NCBI GenBank assembly: GCA_028386065.3
Contig: JAKUCV010002240.1
Span: 1 to 64,000, forward strand
From: Turnera subulata
Taxonomy: Eukaryota; Streptophyta; Magnoliopsida; Malpighiales; Passifloraceae
Direction: 5' to 3'
DNA length: 64,000 nt
In this document: piece by piece, positions 34,652-47,299 of the stretch
How positions within the stretch are numbered: position 1 is the stretch's first letter
Layout: every line of letters starts with the position of its first letter
Notes under the pieces: model-generated
Told to the model about the DNA's origin: nothing
The model's input: the letters and a program-made list of their open reading frames with translations, nothing else
Databases searched by the model: none
Made by a program: the position numbers and the translations under genes

Positions 34652-35468
34652 AATAATACTAGAGTTACAAAGATTTTTCTTCTAAGAGAGTCTTACAAAC
34701 ATATGCGGCATTGTTTCATTAGACAATTTTATTAACTCTTCACATCATTTTTTTTTAATTTATTATTTCTAAAATTAAAATTATTACCATAAAAAAACTC
34801 TTTTAAAAACTTTTTTCCTACCTCCACGATTCTCACAATCTCTCTAAATTAATTGCTTGCCATATTAGTGTTTTGCTTCAATTACTACCAGGCATATTCC
34901 TATGAAAGTCAGTTTTATTGGTTTTTATATGAACCCTAATTTTCACATTCTAATATCCCAAAATCTAACATATTGTTGCTTACGACCAATTGATTTATTT
35001 ATGTAATAATATATGAATGTAGTATGAGATTTGAAGTGGAAAAAAAGGTAATGAAAAAATCCACCTTGGAACCACCATTAAAGATGAGGAATCAATGTTT
35101 TTTTTTTAAGAAATCATACAAGAAATAAATGAGATATAAAATAACCAGTACCGGTTTGGAAAACTGAAATTCAAAAAAAGAAAATAGGGTTGAAGATGAT
35201 GACGAGTTAAATTAACACATGATAACAAAAAAGGAAAAAATAGGAATTAGAGAAAACAACACTAATATGGCAAGCAATTAATTTAAGGAGATTGTGAGAA
35301 TCGTGGAGGTAGGAAAAGAGTTTTTTATAATAATAATTTAATTTTAGAATTAATAAATTAAAAGAAAAAATGATGTGAAGAGTTAATAAAATTTTCCAAT
35401 AAAAGAATACCACATATGTTTGTAAGACTCTCTTAGTAGAGAAATCTTTGTAACTCTAGCATTATTGG
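34652..35468. mobile_element. Foldback element, inverted arms of about 210-230 bp
   Basis: 34652-34879 and 35259-35468 are reverse complements with few differences (shared AATACTAGAGTTACAAAGAT, AGAGAGTCTTACAAACATAT, TCTCACAATCTC). The spacer is about 380 bp without coding capacity. It is a MITE or foldback transposon; superfamily unassigned, no clear TSD. Confidence 0.75.
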
Positions 35469-36420
35469 TGAAAATATAAAGAAATCTGTTTCATAAAGTG
35501 AGGAACAATGAAAAAGGAAGAAGATATAGAAGATATCTGTTCCATTCATGTAACTTACCCAAAGTGATATTTTCCAAGTGTCGTGCTGGGCATGTCGCCA
35601 CTGTATATTCTTGCACACATCTTTGTAAATATTTTTTCATCAATAAATCTAATCGATTTCCATAAAAAAAATGGCGCTTGGGAGGCGAACCAACTCAATT
35701 AGTCATAACTTGGGCCACTTTGGAAACCCATGTTTGTTTGTGAGTTTTGGGTTTTGCTAGTGGGTGCTTCATTTATGTGGAAATCCATATCTTCATTTTA
35801 AATGGCTTATTGGGCCAGTTTTGGCAATTTCAATATTTCGAATAAGAGGTTTTACCTATAATTTCAACCTTTATATTACTTATAGCCATTGGTTTTTTAC
35901 ACAAGTTTTTATTGCTACTCCAGCAAGGATGCCTTTTTTTTTATTGATGATACATATACACATAAATAAGTGCAAAGATATATACCAGCAAGGATGCATT
36001 TTTTAGTAATATTGGATTTTTTAAAAATCAAAGAATACGGGATTTATAAAAGGTATTGTAACTGTTTTTGCAATTTCTGTATACACCTTAATTGAATTAA
36101 ATTAGGGGAATTTAAGCAGTTAAACTCTTTTTAATTTTTATAAAATCGAGAGAAATAAGAGAGGAATCTGTTTTATAGAGTGAGGAATGATTGAAAAGAA
36201 AAATGGAGTAAGACTTGGGACACGAGATAACACATTTTAAGTCACTCCAACATCCACACTATTGGCGACTTTGAAACATGATGAATTATTGGGCTTTGCA
36301 AGTGGTGTTTCGTTTCTCTGAAATCCCATATTTTCAATGGCTCCATGGGCTAGTTTTAGCAATTTCAATATTTGTCTTGCTTGGATAAGGGATTTTACCT
36401 ATAATTTCATGTAATGTTAT
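35469..36420. repeat. Tandemly duplicated flank fragments
   Basis: 35477-35870 and 36150-36415 are related (AGTGAGGAA...TGAAAA, TGGGCC/TAGTTTTGGCAATTTCAA, TTTTACCTATAATTTCA) and also match 33395-33490. 36047-36140 matches the end of the 5'-flank blocks (CTGTATACACCTTA, ATAAAATCGAGAGAA). They are remnants of repeated local duplication of the F-box/amine oxidase region. Confidence 0.7.
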
Positions 36421-39111
36421 ATACAATTGAACGAAATGAATGAACATACAAAGATTGGAATGATATTATAGTTGTGTGGACTGCTCCAGCAGAAGACTAG
36501 AACAGATAATTTCATGGCACTAATAAACGATGGATCTGTATATTGTGTCTGCTGGTCCTATTTGTAAATGATGATTTCAATAATGCACTGATCTGTACTG
36601 GTTATATTTGTGTGCCTAACGACATTGTATCATGCATTATTTATCATCACATCACTAATGTTACTCTATTTTGAAAACGTAATTCCTGAAAATATGTAGG
36701 AATCATGTACATTTTATTTTTATGAAAAAGAATCATGTACATTACTCTTGGAATTTCCTATGGGTTACTATATGCTGATTTTTTTTTTTTTTGTGAGAAA
36801 TGGTTGCTGTATGTGTATGTAGACATAAATATTATTGAAATAACTTATTAATTTTCCAACTACAGTTTTAAATTAAGGATAAGGAAGTTTTCTTTTTAAG
36901 CACTTGTAATGCTTCAAGTAATTTACAAAACCCAAAATAAATTACATGATCGGAGCCGATCTACAAATTCTAAAGCTTTTTAATTAAGTTAATTAGTAAT
37001 AAGCGGTTTCTTCTTGGTTGCCCACATCCCATAGATGATTGATGTCCCTTGCTCAATATTTTAAAACTTTTTCATAGAACTCCTTTCTGAATTGTGCACA
37101 CAACGTTAGGCTCATACAAAACCTTGCATACGGATTCTATTCTAGAAATCGTATCTAGTGGATGCCCCACAAACCAAATCTCATAAGGATTGTTTCTTCA
37201 TCTACTTTGATGGTACATTTTCCTAGTGAAGGCTCTCTTACAAGAACTGTTCACACTGACCTTCTTTGAGGTTAATGCCCTGTAAACCATTCACAAGTGT
37301 CCTTAAGGATTTTGAAGAAAAGTAAGAGGCAAGGCAGCTTACCCTTTTAAAAAATCTTTTCCTGACACAAAATCACTTTGGTAATTGGACCACCAAATTA
37401 AATTAATCACAGTCTCTAATCTTCTATCGACGTTTTACATACAACTTGCTCCATGTTTAACAATCATTTTCTCGAATAATAAATCACAATGAGAGCATTT
37501 TAGAGTTTAACTGCCTCTCTAACATACAGAAACGAAGGAAATTTCCAAGAGCTAGTCATCCATTAGTTTCTCCTCTCAGGGTTATTCCTTTTAGATCATC
37601 TTACATGTTTTCTTGTGCTTCACAAGTAGTTCTACTTAGTAATTAGTTACCATAACACATGAGACCCAGAGAGGGAAAAGATTAACTTTTTTTTTTCTGA
37701 TCTTCTCCTTTTTCTGGTCCAGATTGTACATCATTATTGTAATATTTGTATAGGTGAAATTGAATATATGATGGTAATCATTATTTTTATGCTACATGAA
37801 TTTTTTTGATGCTATATGATGGTAATCATTTCAAATTCAACTCTCTCACTCTTTATTTGTTCTCATTTTCTTAACCTTATTATTATTGTCATAATTGGTA
37901 CTATTACTATTCTGAAGGGGACATATAAACCAAAACGCAATCATACTGATCTGTTGCTATTAGCATCATTGTTAATTTATTTCATTTTCCATTTCCTAAC
38001 TTGGCAATCAACACTCTCGAAAGAGCCACAACCATTGAAAATGACATCAAAATTGTAATTATTAGCCATCACGCCTTGAGCAACAAACAGTGAATGATGG
38101 GTGCTACCTGTGTGTGCATGGGTTTCTGTGCAGCAACAGTTGACCTTTCAAGTCAACAGTCAACGGGCCATTCCATTAAACTAAGCACTATTTAGTTCTT
38201 TTTAAATGGGAAATCTTATTAAGGCGAGGTGGGGTTTTCTGCTTCTTAATTACCTATATGTTTAGGCGTTTTATTGATGTGCTTGATGTTATTACCATTC
38301 ATGAAAAAGAAACTTACTTAAATTAATTCTTTCTCCCAATGATAATTCCAAAATTCTGTGTAGCAATTTTGTTGAGTGATTAAAATCTTACCTGGCATTT
38401 CTTCTTTTGATGAACTATTTAATCCTCTCACTAAACTATACTTTACATCTAAGTATCTTATCTAGAGAGGGTCATGGCAGCAACACTGCAACTGAAACCC
38501 CCTCTACAGTTTATTCAAATGTGAACCAAAAGAGATAACAACCAATGCAAGAGTTACAGAATTGCAGCTCTCTGGGTACAAATATCAGTTTGCAAGTACA
38601 TGCGCAGAACCACGCGGCAAACAAAGATTCACAGGAAGGATACACATATCACATAGTATTAATTATCAATCACTGTCTTAAAAGCATGATTACTTTATGA
38701 TAACCCACCAGAATTTCAGGAACTAATGGATTTTGGACAAGATCTTCTTTCTTGTCTTCTTGCTGTTTATGTCTGGTGAATTAATTGGTACTACTCCCTC
38801 CTTCCTTCCCTCCTCAATCCTCCTCTCACCTACATAACGTGAAAGAGAAAAAGGGTGGCGCACACAATTGTGATGACGACAAAAGTTCAAAGTTTCGGGT
38901 AAAATTGATCATCTGTACACAGGCTTTGCCCCCGTAAGGATAAAACTTGTTGTACAGGCTGAATTATGTTCTTTTTTTTTTTTACTAGCTAGAAATTGTT
39001 CAAATCTTTGAGGGAAAGGTTCATATATATATATATATATACTAGTCGATTCAAGCATCACATGTCATTAATTAGATGGTTTGAATAGTGATTTGATTTG
39101 TTGTTAGGATC
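36421..39111. other. Intergenic, no gene recognised
   Basis: It contains one micro-insertion (36714-36729), a short (AT)n (39024-39040) and otherwise unassigned DNA. ORFs here are short and show no family signature. Confidence 0.5.
36700..36743 (+). mobile_element. Micro-insertion of 16 bp with 14-bp TSD
   Basis: GAATCATGTACATT occurs at 36700-36713 and 36730-36743, flanking TTATTTTTATGAAAAA. The structure mimics a retroposed LINE/SINE tail. Confidence 0.6.
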
Positions 39112-42100
39112 ATAAATGAAACACCCCGACCCGTATTTACCGTACACAGTAAACACGTGCCGGAACTGTGACGACCCAACCAAAACAAGCCCAGCATACA
39201 GTGTATACAACACATACTCGGGCTCAACAGCCCAAAATAAAAACAATGATAACATCATATCCAGCCCAATGGCCCAACAATAGTAAAAATAATGCACAGC
39301 GGAAGACTTAATAACTCACAAGACACTGTATGCGACACTGATGCAAACTATGGATCCGAGCCCTGTCCAAGGGATAACGCCGCAGCCTGTCTGGAATGCA
39401 CCAAACCTGTACCACAAATAACTCATCCTACGGGATGAAAGCCCGCAGGTGCGGGGTGAGTCCGAAGTGCTCACAACCATGGATAGACGATCAATATGCA
39501 ACACTATAAATTACTCAAGGTAGAAAACAAGCAAAAACTGCCAAAATACACCCAACCGAAAGACTCGACCCAAAACCGGTCCAAGACCAAAAAGACTCAA
39601 ATAAAAATCCAGTTTTCCAATCTTATCTTTCCGGGCCCTGTCACGGATAAGCTAGGGGTCAGACCTGGTTCTCAACATATTCCGGGTGCCAGACCAAATC
39701 CAAGAGAACCCAGGGATCGACATCCAAAAAATACGAACCCAGGGATAGACATCCCAAATATAATCACGGGATAGACATCCCAAGCATAGACATGCTTATC
39801 ACAAGTAACCCAGGTCATAGCTACCACAAAAAAGTCTTAAACCATCGAGTCATACCACTACTTATCACGTGATAATTAAATCATCATTGTCCAAAACTAA
39901 GTCTTAGGGATCAACATCCCTAACCAAAATACCGGGATAGACATCCCAATTCAAAACCAATGATCGACATCCTTATCACAATTTATTATTAATTCCATTA
40001 TACTTTAAACCAAAAAGACGCAAGGATAAACATCCAAAACCAATATGGGATAAACATCCCGACAACAATCAAGACAATGGGATAAACATCCCGAATCAAA
40101 CCACAGTGAATGCAACATCCAACAATGCAATAATCATCAAACACAATAACCGAGTAATACAGGCACATATTGAAGGAAATCCATCCTCACCTTGACCGAT
40201 TACTCAACTCTGAAGGAAATGACCGGTCCAAAGCCGGCTCCGCAGGAAACTGCCCGATATCCAAACCTATACAACAAAACAATATATATACATAAATGCA
40301 CATAATCGGTATGCTATGATGCCAATACCGCGAAATAAACCCATCCCAGTTACATATTTTTTATTATTTCCCTTTACCGAAAATATTATTCCGTACGTAT
40401 AACCGAATATAATTTCGGTACCATACTTTAATTAAAACTCTCCTTTAAATATTTTTATGAAAGTATTTATCATTGTCCAAAAATATATTTATCATAATTT
40501 TTCTAGGAAGATATATATATAGGTATATATATACATTTCCAAAATTATTTATTCCAAGTAATTATACTTTTTCAAAAATATTACTATAATATAATTCCCT
40601 GAAAATTATAACGTATCGCTTATATTCTCAAAATATTTTATGGTATTGTATTCTTCCCTAAAATGTAGTTATTATATAGTATTTTTGCAAAGGGTATAGT
40701 TCATATTTTAATTACCTTAGCTTCTTGAAAATAATATAACATGATAGTTACTTTATTATTTTCACAAAATATAACCATATACTGTATATTTATTTTTCCC
40801 AGAAAATATAATTTTTTTATATATATATATATATATATATTCAGATTATATTCATTATTTATTATTATTATTTTTTTTCCAGATTATTTATTCCCATAAG
40901 TATACATTTTACCAATTCGGATTGGGCCAAACATTAAAACCAAATTCCAATTTATAAACCCATCAGGTGAGCCCACAAGACCTTGACGCAGGCCCAAGCC
41001 ACAAGGCCCAGGTGCAAGCACCATAGTCCATGGCCCGACCCAGCCCACGGTCTGACCTAGCGGATCCGGGCCGTCCTATTTCGCAAACGGGTCAACCATC
41101 ACATACGGGTCGCTCACCTTGGTTCTGCAGATGACGGCGGCGCGACGTGGAAGGGAGGCGACGGCGTTGCGAGCTGCAGGCGGCACGACGTGAGGTTGCA
41201 GGGCGGCGGCGCGAGGAGAGGAAGAGGCGGCCTCGGGTCACACGTCGTCGGGTCGGCTTCCTCCGCGAAGGTGAAGGCGCGGCAGGGTCGATCCCGGTGG
41301 TCGCAGCGGCGGTGCGATGCAAAGAAGGAGAGCGGCGCGGCGAGGTGTCTTCACTGCCCGTGTCTGGCTCGGCTGCTCATGATGTCGCCGGCGTTGGGTG
41401 GAGATGCGACCGGGTTGCTGCAGCTCGGTATGGTGGCGTTGGCGGCGAGGAGAAGGAAAGAGAAGGAAGAGGAAGGCGGTCGAGCTCTCTGGTGGTGGTG
41501 CTATGGCGACGACGAGGAGGAAGGGAAAAATGATGGTGGCGGCTTGAGGCAGCGGTGTGGGTGGGTCACGATGGTGGCGACGGCCTGTGTGGTTGATGTT
41601 GGTTTTGCTGTGTGTGTTTTTTTTTTACAATTCTCTGGTATGGTTTGTGAAGAAAGGGAGAGTACTGGGCAAAAGTTGGTGCAGGCAGAACGAAAGCAAG
41701 GATACTGAGTTGCTTGCAGGAAACAAGTGCAGGGTAGAGGAAAGAGGCAGTGTCACGGCAAAATTTCATGCAGGTCATGGGTAGCACAGTGAGTCACAAG
41801 CGTAACAGGAGCAACCACGGGCAACACAGCGGCAGCCTCAATTATGCACTACTGTGCAGCATGGGAGGCGTGTCCCGCCCGGACCAGAAAATAACTGATA
41901 CCCCCCTTAGTTATTTTCCAGCGTGATTTTCCGAAGATTCCGGAACCCGAAAAATACCAACTTAGGTCCGAAAAATCCACGGAAAAATCCCGAGCGCGGG
42001 AAAAACATCGGTTACGAAAAACGACGCCCGATTTACCTTGAATTAATTACCCAAGATTAATTCATCCGGTAAATTACGGTAAAAAGACTTTTACAGTCCC

Positions 42101-42139
42101 GGTAAAAATCCAAATTTTTACCCAGGCTGTTACAATAAA
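39112..42139 (-). repeat. Solo LTR 2 (gypsy family B) with TSD ATAAA
   Basis: The LTR is 39117-42134 (3018 bp), plus-strand ends TGAAACACC...GCTGTTACA, flanked by ATAAA (39112-39116 and 42135-42139). It closely matches solo LTR 1 along its length and carries the same quasi-palindrome array (39710-40095), an (AT)n (40818-40843) and a GC-rich block (41100-41560). No internal sequence. Confidence 0.93.
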
Positions 42140-45100
42140 TGTGAAAGGAATTTTTTGGGAGAGAATTCAAAAGATTAGTCCACATAAAGGGAATAATATA
42201 AAAAAGAAGAAGAAGAAAGGTGTTTTATTTGTGTCAATGGCAATAATTGGGTCGCAGACTTGCAGATTAGCCGAATCAAGCACAACTTTATGATCTATCA
42301 AGGGAGCTTTCATATTTGTCTTGTGTTTGTAATAGCTTAAGCTACTAAGTTCATACTTGACTCTTCAAATTAGTAGTTATATGGGCTAATTAGATTAGTC
42401 GTCAAAAATATTTTGGTCTTAATTATTCGTTTGAACTTGACTTGTTCCATGTTTTGTCGGGCTTAGGCGGCTTGCTACACATTCTGTTTTACGAACTTGA
42501 AAAAAAAAAAAGGATAAAAAGTCGAAAACATATATGTGAAGTATTTACAGTTCTAATGATAGTAGCGTTACGCAATATATACTGAATTCACCTAGAGGAA
42601 GCCTAGCTACTAATTCTTAACCACAAGACAACCATGAACAAATTAAAGAACAAAAGAGGTAAAGAATGCCCATCTAGCTACATAACCAACACACGAAGAT
42701 ATTTGTCTTTTGTAATCGTTTATTAATTACTATCCTAAACAGTAGCCTACCAGTGAGGTCGTCCAAGTTTTACTCCACATCTCTAATTCTAGGTGAGCAC
42801 ACAATATGGGAAAAAGGTACTTGACTGAAACTTATAATCATAAACCCTAATGATCTTTTTTGTTCTTTTTACCATCCAAACTGGCCAAGGAAAAGACAAG
42901 ATATGGATTATAACATTTCATCTAGCCAGAAAATGAAGTAACAGAATATTGTAGGCTTATATGTAACATCAGAGTTAATAAATTACAGAGTATTGAAATG
43001 CACCAAAGCTTCACATGGCCCCATTTCTCATGATGGCTAGCTCAGGCTAGAATTTTACTTCTCTATGGTTAAAATATCATAAGATGTGGCACCTATAAAG
43101 TTGAAACCATGGAATATATACATACAGTTAATGCGCGTCTGTTATTAACTTTTTAGATGGGTTGACAAGTTTTTGTGGGTTGCTAACTAATTATAAGCTT
43201 TAACTTTTCTACATATAGCAGATGAGCCAATAGGAACTAACCAAAGTGAGAGGCAAGTGAGTCTGATGCATAAAAATACAGATGATGCAACTTTAAACTT
43301 TTTCCCTTATTTTTTTTTTTTTTTACAACCCTCTCTCGCTTGTTTCATGAGAGTGAGGGTATGGAGAAGGGAAAATTAGACATAGCTAAAAATATATTAA
43401 TTGTAGAATTTTAATATTCAAGTAGCTCTTTTTGGCCCATCCTTGGCTGAACGTGGGGAACCAAAACAATAATGGGTCCATTTCAGGTATGATTAGGGAA
43501 AGGACCCACCTTTGGTTGCGTTTCAGCTCATCACTTTCTTGGACTAGCTAGCTAACTAAGCTGCTTCTAATCTCTCCATATGCCAACCTTCATTAATTCC
43601 TGCGTAGCAAAAGAAAAGAATTAAAAGGACAAGAAAAAAAGGGGAAAAAAGAAACTCTTAGAGTTTGATGATGAATGTTATACCAATGTCAAAATTCCTG
43701 CCAATCTACTGCATACAATTGCATGTGAGTTATCACCCAATCTACTTTACATATTCCACCCACACTTGGCATATATCATACCCAATAAGGAATTTTCAGG
43801 GGAGCCATCATTTTGTGTAGTTGGAAGACATTATTCCTTTGTGTTCTTTTTACCTTCATGGAATGAATAACACAGATGTTATACAGCAATAGCAAGCTAC
43901 GTATACAAGCCCCCCTATATCATTCATTTCAATTTTCGGGCCTGGTTTGCTCACTATTCACTACCAAATGCTCATCTATCATTACTATAAACTTATGATT
44001 AATTAAGATTATCTCTATCTCTATATATTTTACTTGCCATTGATAGAATGACAACATTAATTTCTCGGCTATATGAAAGGCATGCTCAATAGTTACTACT
44101 ATCTCATGACTTCCTTCTAGAAACATGGAATTGATGATAACACATTAAGACTTGAAAGAAGAACCGACCTCATCTTGGTAAATCATGATAATTAGATTTG
44201 ATGGGGCTCAACTAGGGAGGGGACTTAATTAATTTAACCTCGAAAAAGAGACAAGTGTGACACAAGCTTGGTGGGGGCAGGATGACACTTGGTTCACGTG
44301 TGAGACTTTTGCTTCACTTCTTTCACTGAACAACAAAGCATACACAAATAGCCACACACACACACACACAAACTAATCCCTCCTCCCTCCCTCCTCACAC
44401 AATTCTATAGTATAGTAATATATATTCTAGTTCACCACCACACACCACACACAATCCCTTTACCCTCAAGGCCTTAACCCTAGGCGATAAACCGGAAAAG
44501 CAACAGTGGTTAGAGACTAGCTGTAGCTTAACTTATCCGAACACACAAGATTAAATATATTTTTGTATTACAATTAAAAAAATACTATAGGATTAAAGAA
44601 ATGGGCTTGGAGTAAAGACGTGGCAGCCCAAGAAGGCATCAGCTTTCTCTGGCAAAAAAGTACAGCAAAAGTGGGGCCTTCCTCTCTGTGGGGCCTAAAC
44701 GGGATAACGGGGCGGGGCCCACATCCAGGAACCGGCCTGCAACCGAAATTTGTGAGCCTAATGATCGCGGGGCTAGCCCACGCCGGACCATTAGCCGCCA
44801 CGTATGCAGTCATCAACATCATTCCGTTTTCCTGGGCCCCACCCTCCACCACCACACAGCCCAGGCAAGCCCCAAAAGAGAACAAAAAATAAAATTAAAC
44901 CAGTTATAAAAATTTCAAAAAGAAGAGAGTGACACAGTAATAGATAATAGTAGAGCGTAGAAGCATTTTGCCATTATTTACAACATTTAATGAACTTGTG
45001 TGCTCTTTAGTATTTGTTTGTTCTTCTTAATTTTTGGGTGTGGGAGCTTTAGTGGGATTCAAGAAATATTATTGTATTCAACCATGAATTGGCAGAGAAT

Positions 45101-46268
45101 TTTTAATTTTTTTACAAAATATGAAATGTTTAGTAATTATTTTTTAAAAAACAGATGTTAAGCATTTAGTATTTTTTTATACAAAGAATTTAGTAAAATT
45201 TAGAGCTAGTAGGATAAAATTACTGGTACTATTTATCTGGTGCATTACTTTTACCCCACATCTGAGCTGGACCAAGGAAAAATGCAAGGTGGGCTCTTTT
45301 TTTGAAATTCTTACGAAATATAATAAACTACACTTCTATAGCAGACCATTACTCTTCCTATGTAAAAAAATAAATAATAATGAAGAGAAACCATTGTTTT
45401 GGTGTGGCTCAGCTTGTAATTTTGGATGGCTGAGCCAAGCCGTGTAAAAAAAAAATTAAATAAAGAAATAAAATAAAATAAAAGGAGAATTTGGAGATGT
45501 GTCACTATCGGAATGTATAGGGTCGGTTGGTGGGGACAAGGATATTGAAAGCTTTTGGGAACACAATAAGAAAATAATAAAAAGAGAGACAAAGAAAACA
45601 ATTAATAATGAAAATATAAAATGCAGACCAACCAACCAGAGGTCGCGTGCAATTGCTGGTGAAGGGGCCTAGGCTGGCTTCTTCTTCTTCTTCTTTTTGT
45701 TTTTTTTTCTCATTATTTTCAGTGCCTACCAAACCTTAAAACAACTTTTCCCACAAGTACACATCAATTTAATATTTGCACTTTTTGGTGATGCAATTGT
45801 TTTTTTTTTACTAATTTTTTAAGGTTGTTGAATTGAGCCTTGATCTCTCTTTTGGCCCCTTCCTGTCTGATGAAGAGTTGGGGAGCATGAGATGTTTTTT
45901 TTCCTTGATTAGAATAATTGGGACGGGTCAATAGATGCCAACAACAAAACTTCTAATTATAATAAGATGGATTCTTTTTGAGTCAATATATGGTACAAAA
46001 CAAAATTTTTCTCGGATCTTAATAATGCTGTAGTTAGACTAATTAGACTAGAGACTTAATAACATTATGTGTTGACAATTAGTCAGGACCATGTATCTTA
46101 CGTGTTTACTCTTCTTTAGCTACCTTTCATCCTCTCCAATGCAGGGAAATTGAAATTTTTTGGTCCTTCATATGCATGCAAGTCTCATTGGACTCTATTT
46201 CCCCTTGTTTTAATGAATTACCATGTTTGGCTTTTAATGAAATATGGGATTTTGGTTTTCCTCAAACT
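42140..46268. other. Intergenic, no gene recognised
   Basis: Mostly AT-rich. It includes a (CA)n near 44350-44370 and the GC-rich block described separately. Possibly distal promoter DNA of the NAC gene. Confidence 0.5.
44620..44880. promoter_or_regulatory. GC-rich island with GGGCC/GGCCC words
   Basis: About 260 bp much richer in G+C than its surroundings, with clustered GTGGGGCC, GGGGCCCAC and TAGCCCACGCCGG words resembling TCP or site-II motifs. Frames on both strands are open but show no protein family. A regulatory island is a guess. Confidence 0.25.
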
Positions 46269-46326
46269 ATCATAACTTTGATTTCTTTTTTTTTGCCGAG
46301 AACATAAATCATAACTTTGATTTCTT
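46269..46326 (-). mobile_element. Micro-insertion of 20 bp with perfect 19-bp TSD
   Basis: ATCATAACTTTGATTTCTT at 46269-46287 and 46308-46326 flanks TTTTTTTGCCGAGAACATAA, i.e. a minus-strand tail ending GGC plus poly(A). Confidence 0.7.
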
Positions 46327-47299
46327 GACAATATTGCAAGTAACATATATATATTAGGCATCCAAGACCCCAACTTGCACCTAGGAGTACAGTACATACT
46401 TATTTTCGCATATCAGATGTTTAATTTGTTGGTCAATATTTTGTGTTACTAAAAAGGATATTTTTCTAGAAAAAAATTTTACTATAGAGTTTTGGGACCT
46501 TGTAAAAACGTTGGGTATATGATGACATAGCCATAACGGGGAAAGATTAGTGTGCAAGTTTATACAAATTGGAAGATGCAACCTGTATCGAGGAGCACAA
46601 AACATCTGCAAGTCAAATATCAAAACTATTATTAGTTACCATCATTATTCTGATCGTGTACACCACGCGGTGTGGATTGAGGCTGACATATGCAAAAAAA
46701 AAAAAAAACACTTGCTTTTACTAATCTACTACCTAGTAGTTAATTCACTAAACACATTAAAAACCAAAATTAGAGAGGAAAGGTAGAAAGATTTTGGCTT
46801 TTGGCGGGAGGGAATTAAGCTAGCTTACCGTCCCCCACAAAAATATCATCCATTAATCGATTACACTAGATGTACATCAAAATCAATATGTCCTTTCCTT
46901 TTCTTTTCTTTTCTTTTCTTTTCTTTTTCTTCCATGAATCTTAAAACAGACACTCTCTATATTCTTTGAATGTCCCTTTAATTACCCCCCATGTTAATGT
47001 TCACCGTTTGATCTCCAAATATAATCACCATTTCTCCTGGCAACAAAAATGCTGATCAAAACACATTCTCTTCTAGGTCTCTATCAGTTGCTGGTGGAGA
47101 GATTGCCGCCTCCATATCTTTCTCTATGTCTCTTTCTTTAATATTTCTTTCTCGCTACAGAAAACTCTCTATCTCTTCCTAAAATTTGTAAAAAAAAAAA
47201 AAAAACATCTAGCTTGAGCCATTATCCGCCTCCCTTTTTTTGTGCAAAGCTTTTCCAGCAATCAAGCTCCCACTTAAAACGATAAAGGAGAGGGAGAGG
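46327..47299. other. Probable upstream region of the NAC gene
   Basis: Contains a (TTTTC)n microsatellite (about 46895-46930) and A-runs. No ORF of note. Confidence 0.4.

Noticed and set aside
36895..37600. Possible decayed LINE or gene on the minus strand
   Set aside because: No frame with recognisable domain motifs could be followed for more than a few residues.
41092..41784. Arg/Gly-rich ORFs
   Set aside because: Same GC-rich block of solo LTR 2; no conserved protein and different frames in the two LTR copies.
44574..44909. ORFs of 73-103 aa in the GC-rich island
   Set aside because: Open on both strands because of base composition; no family recognised, so not called as genes.
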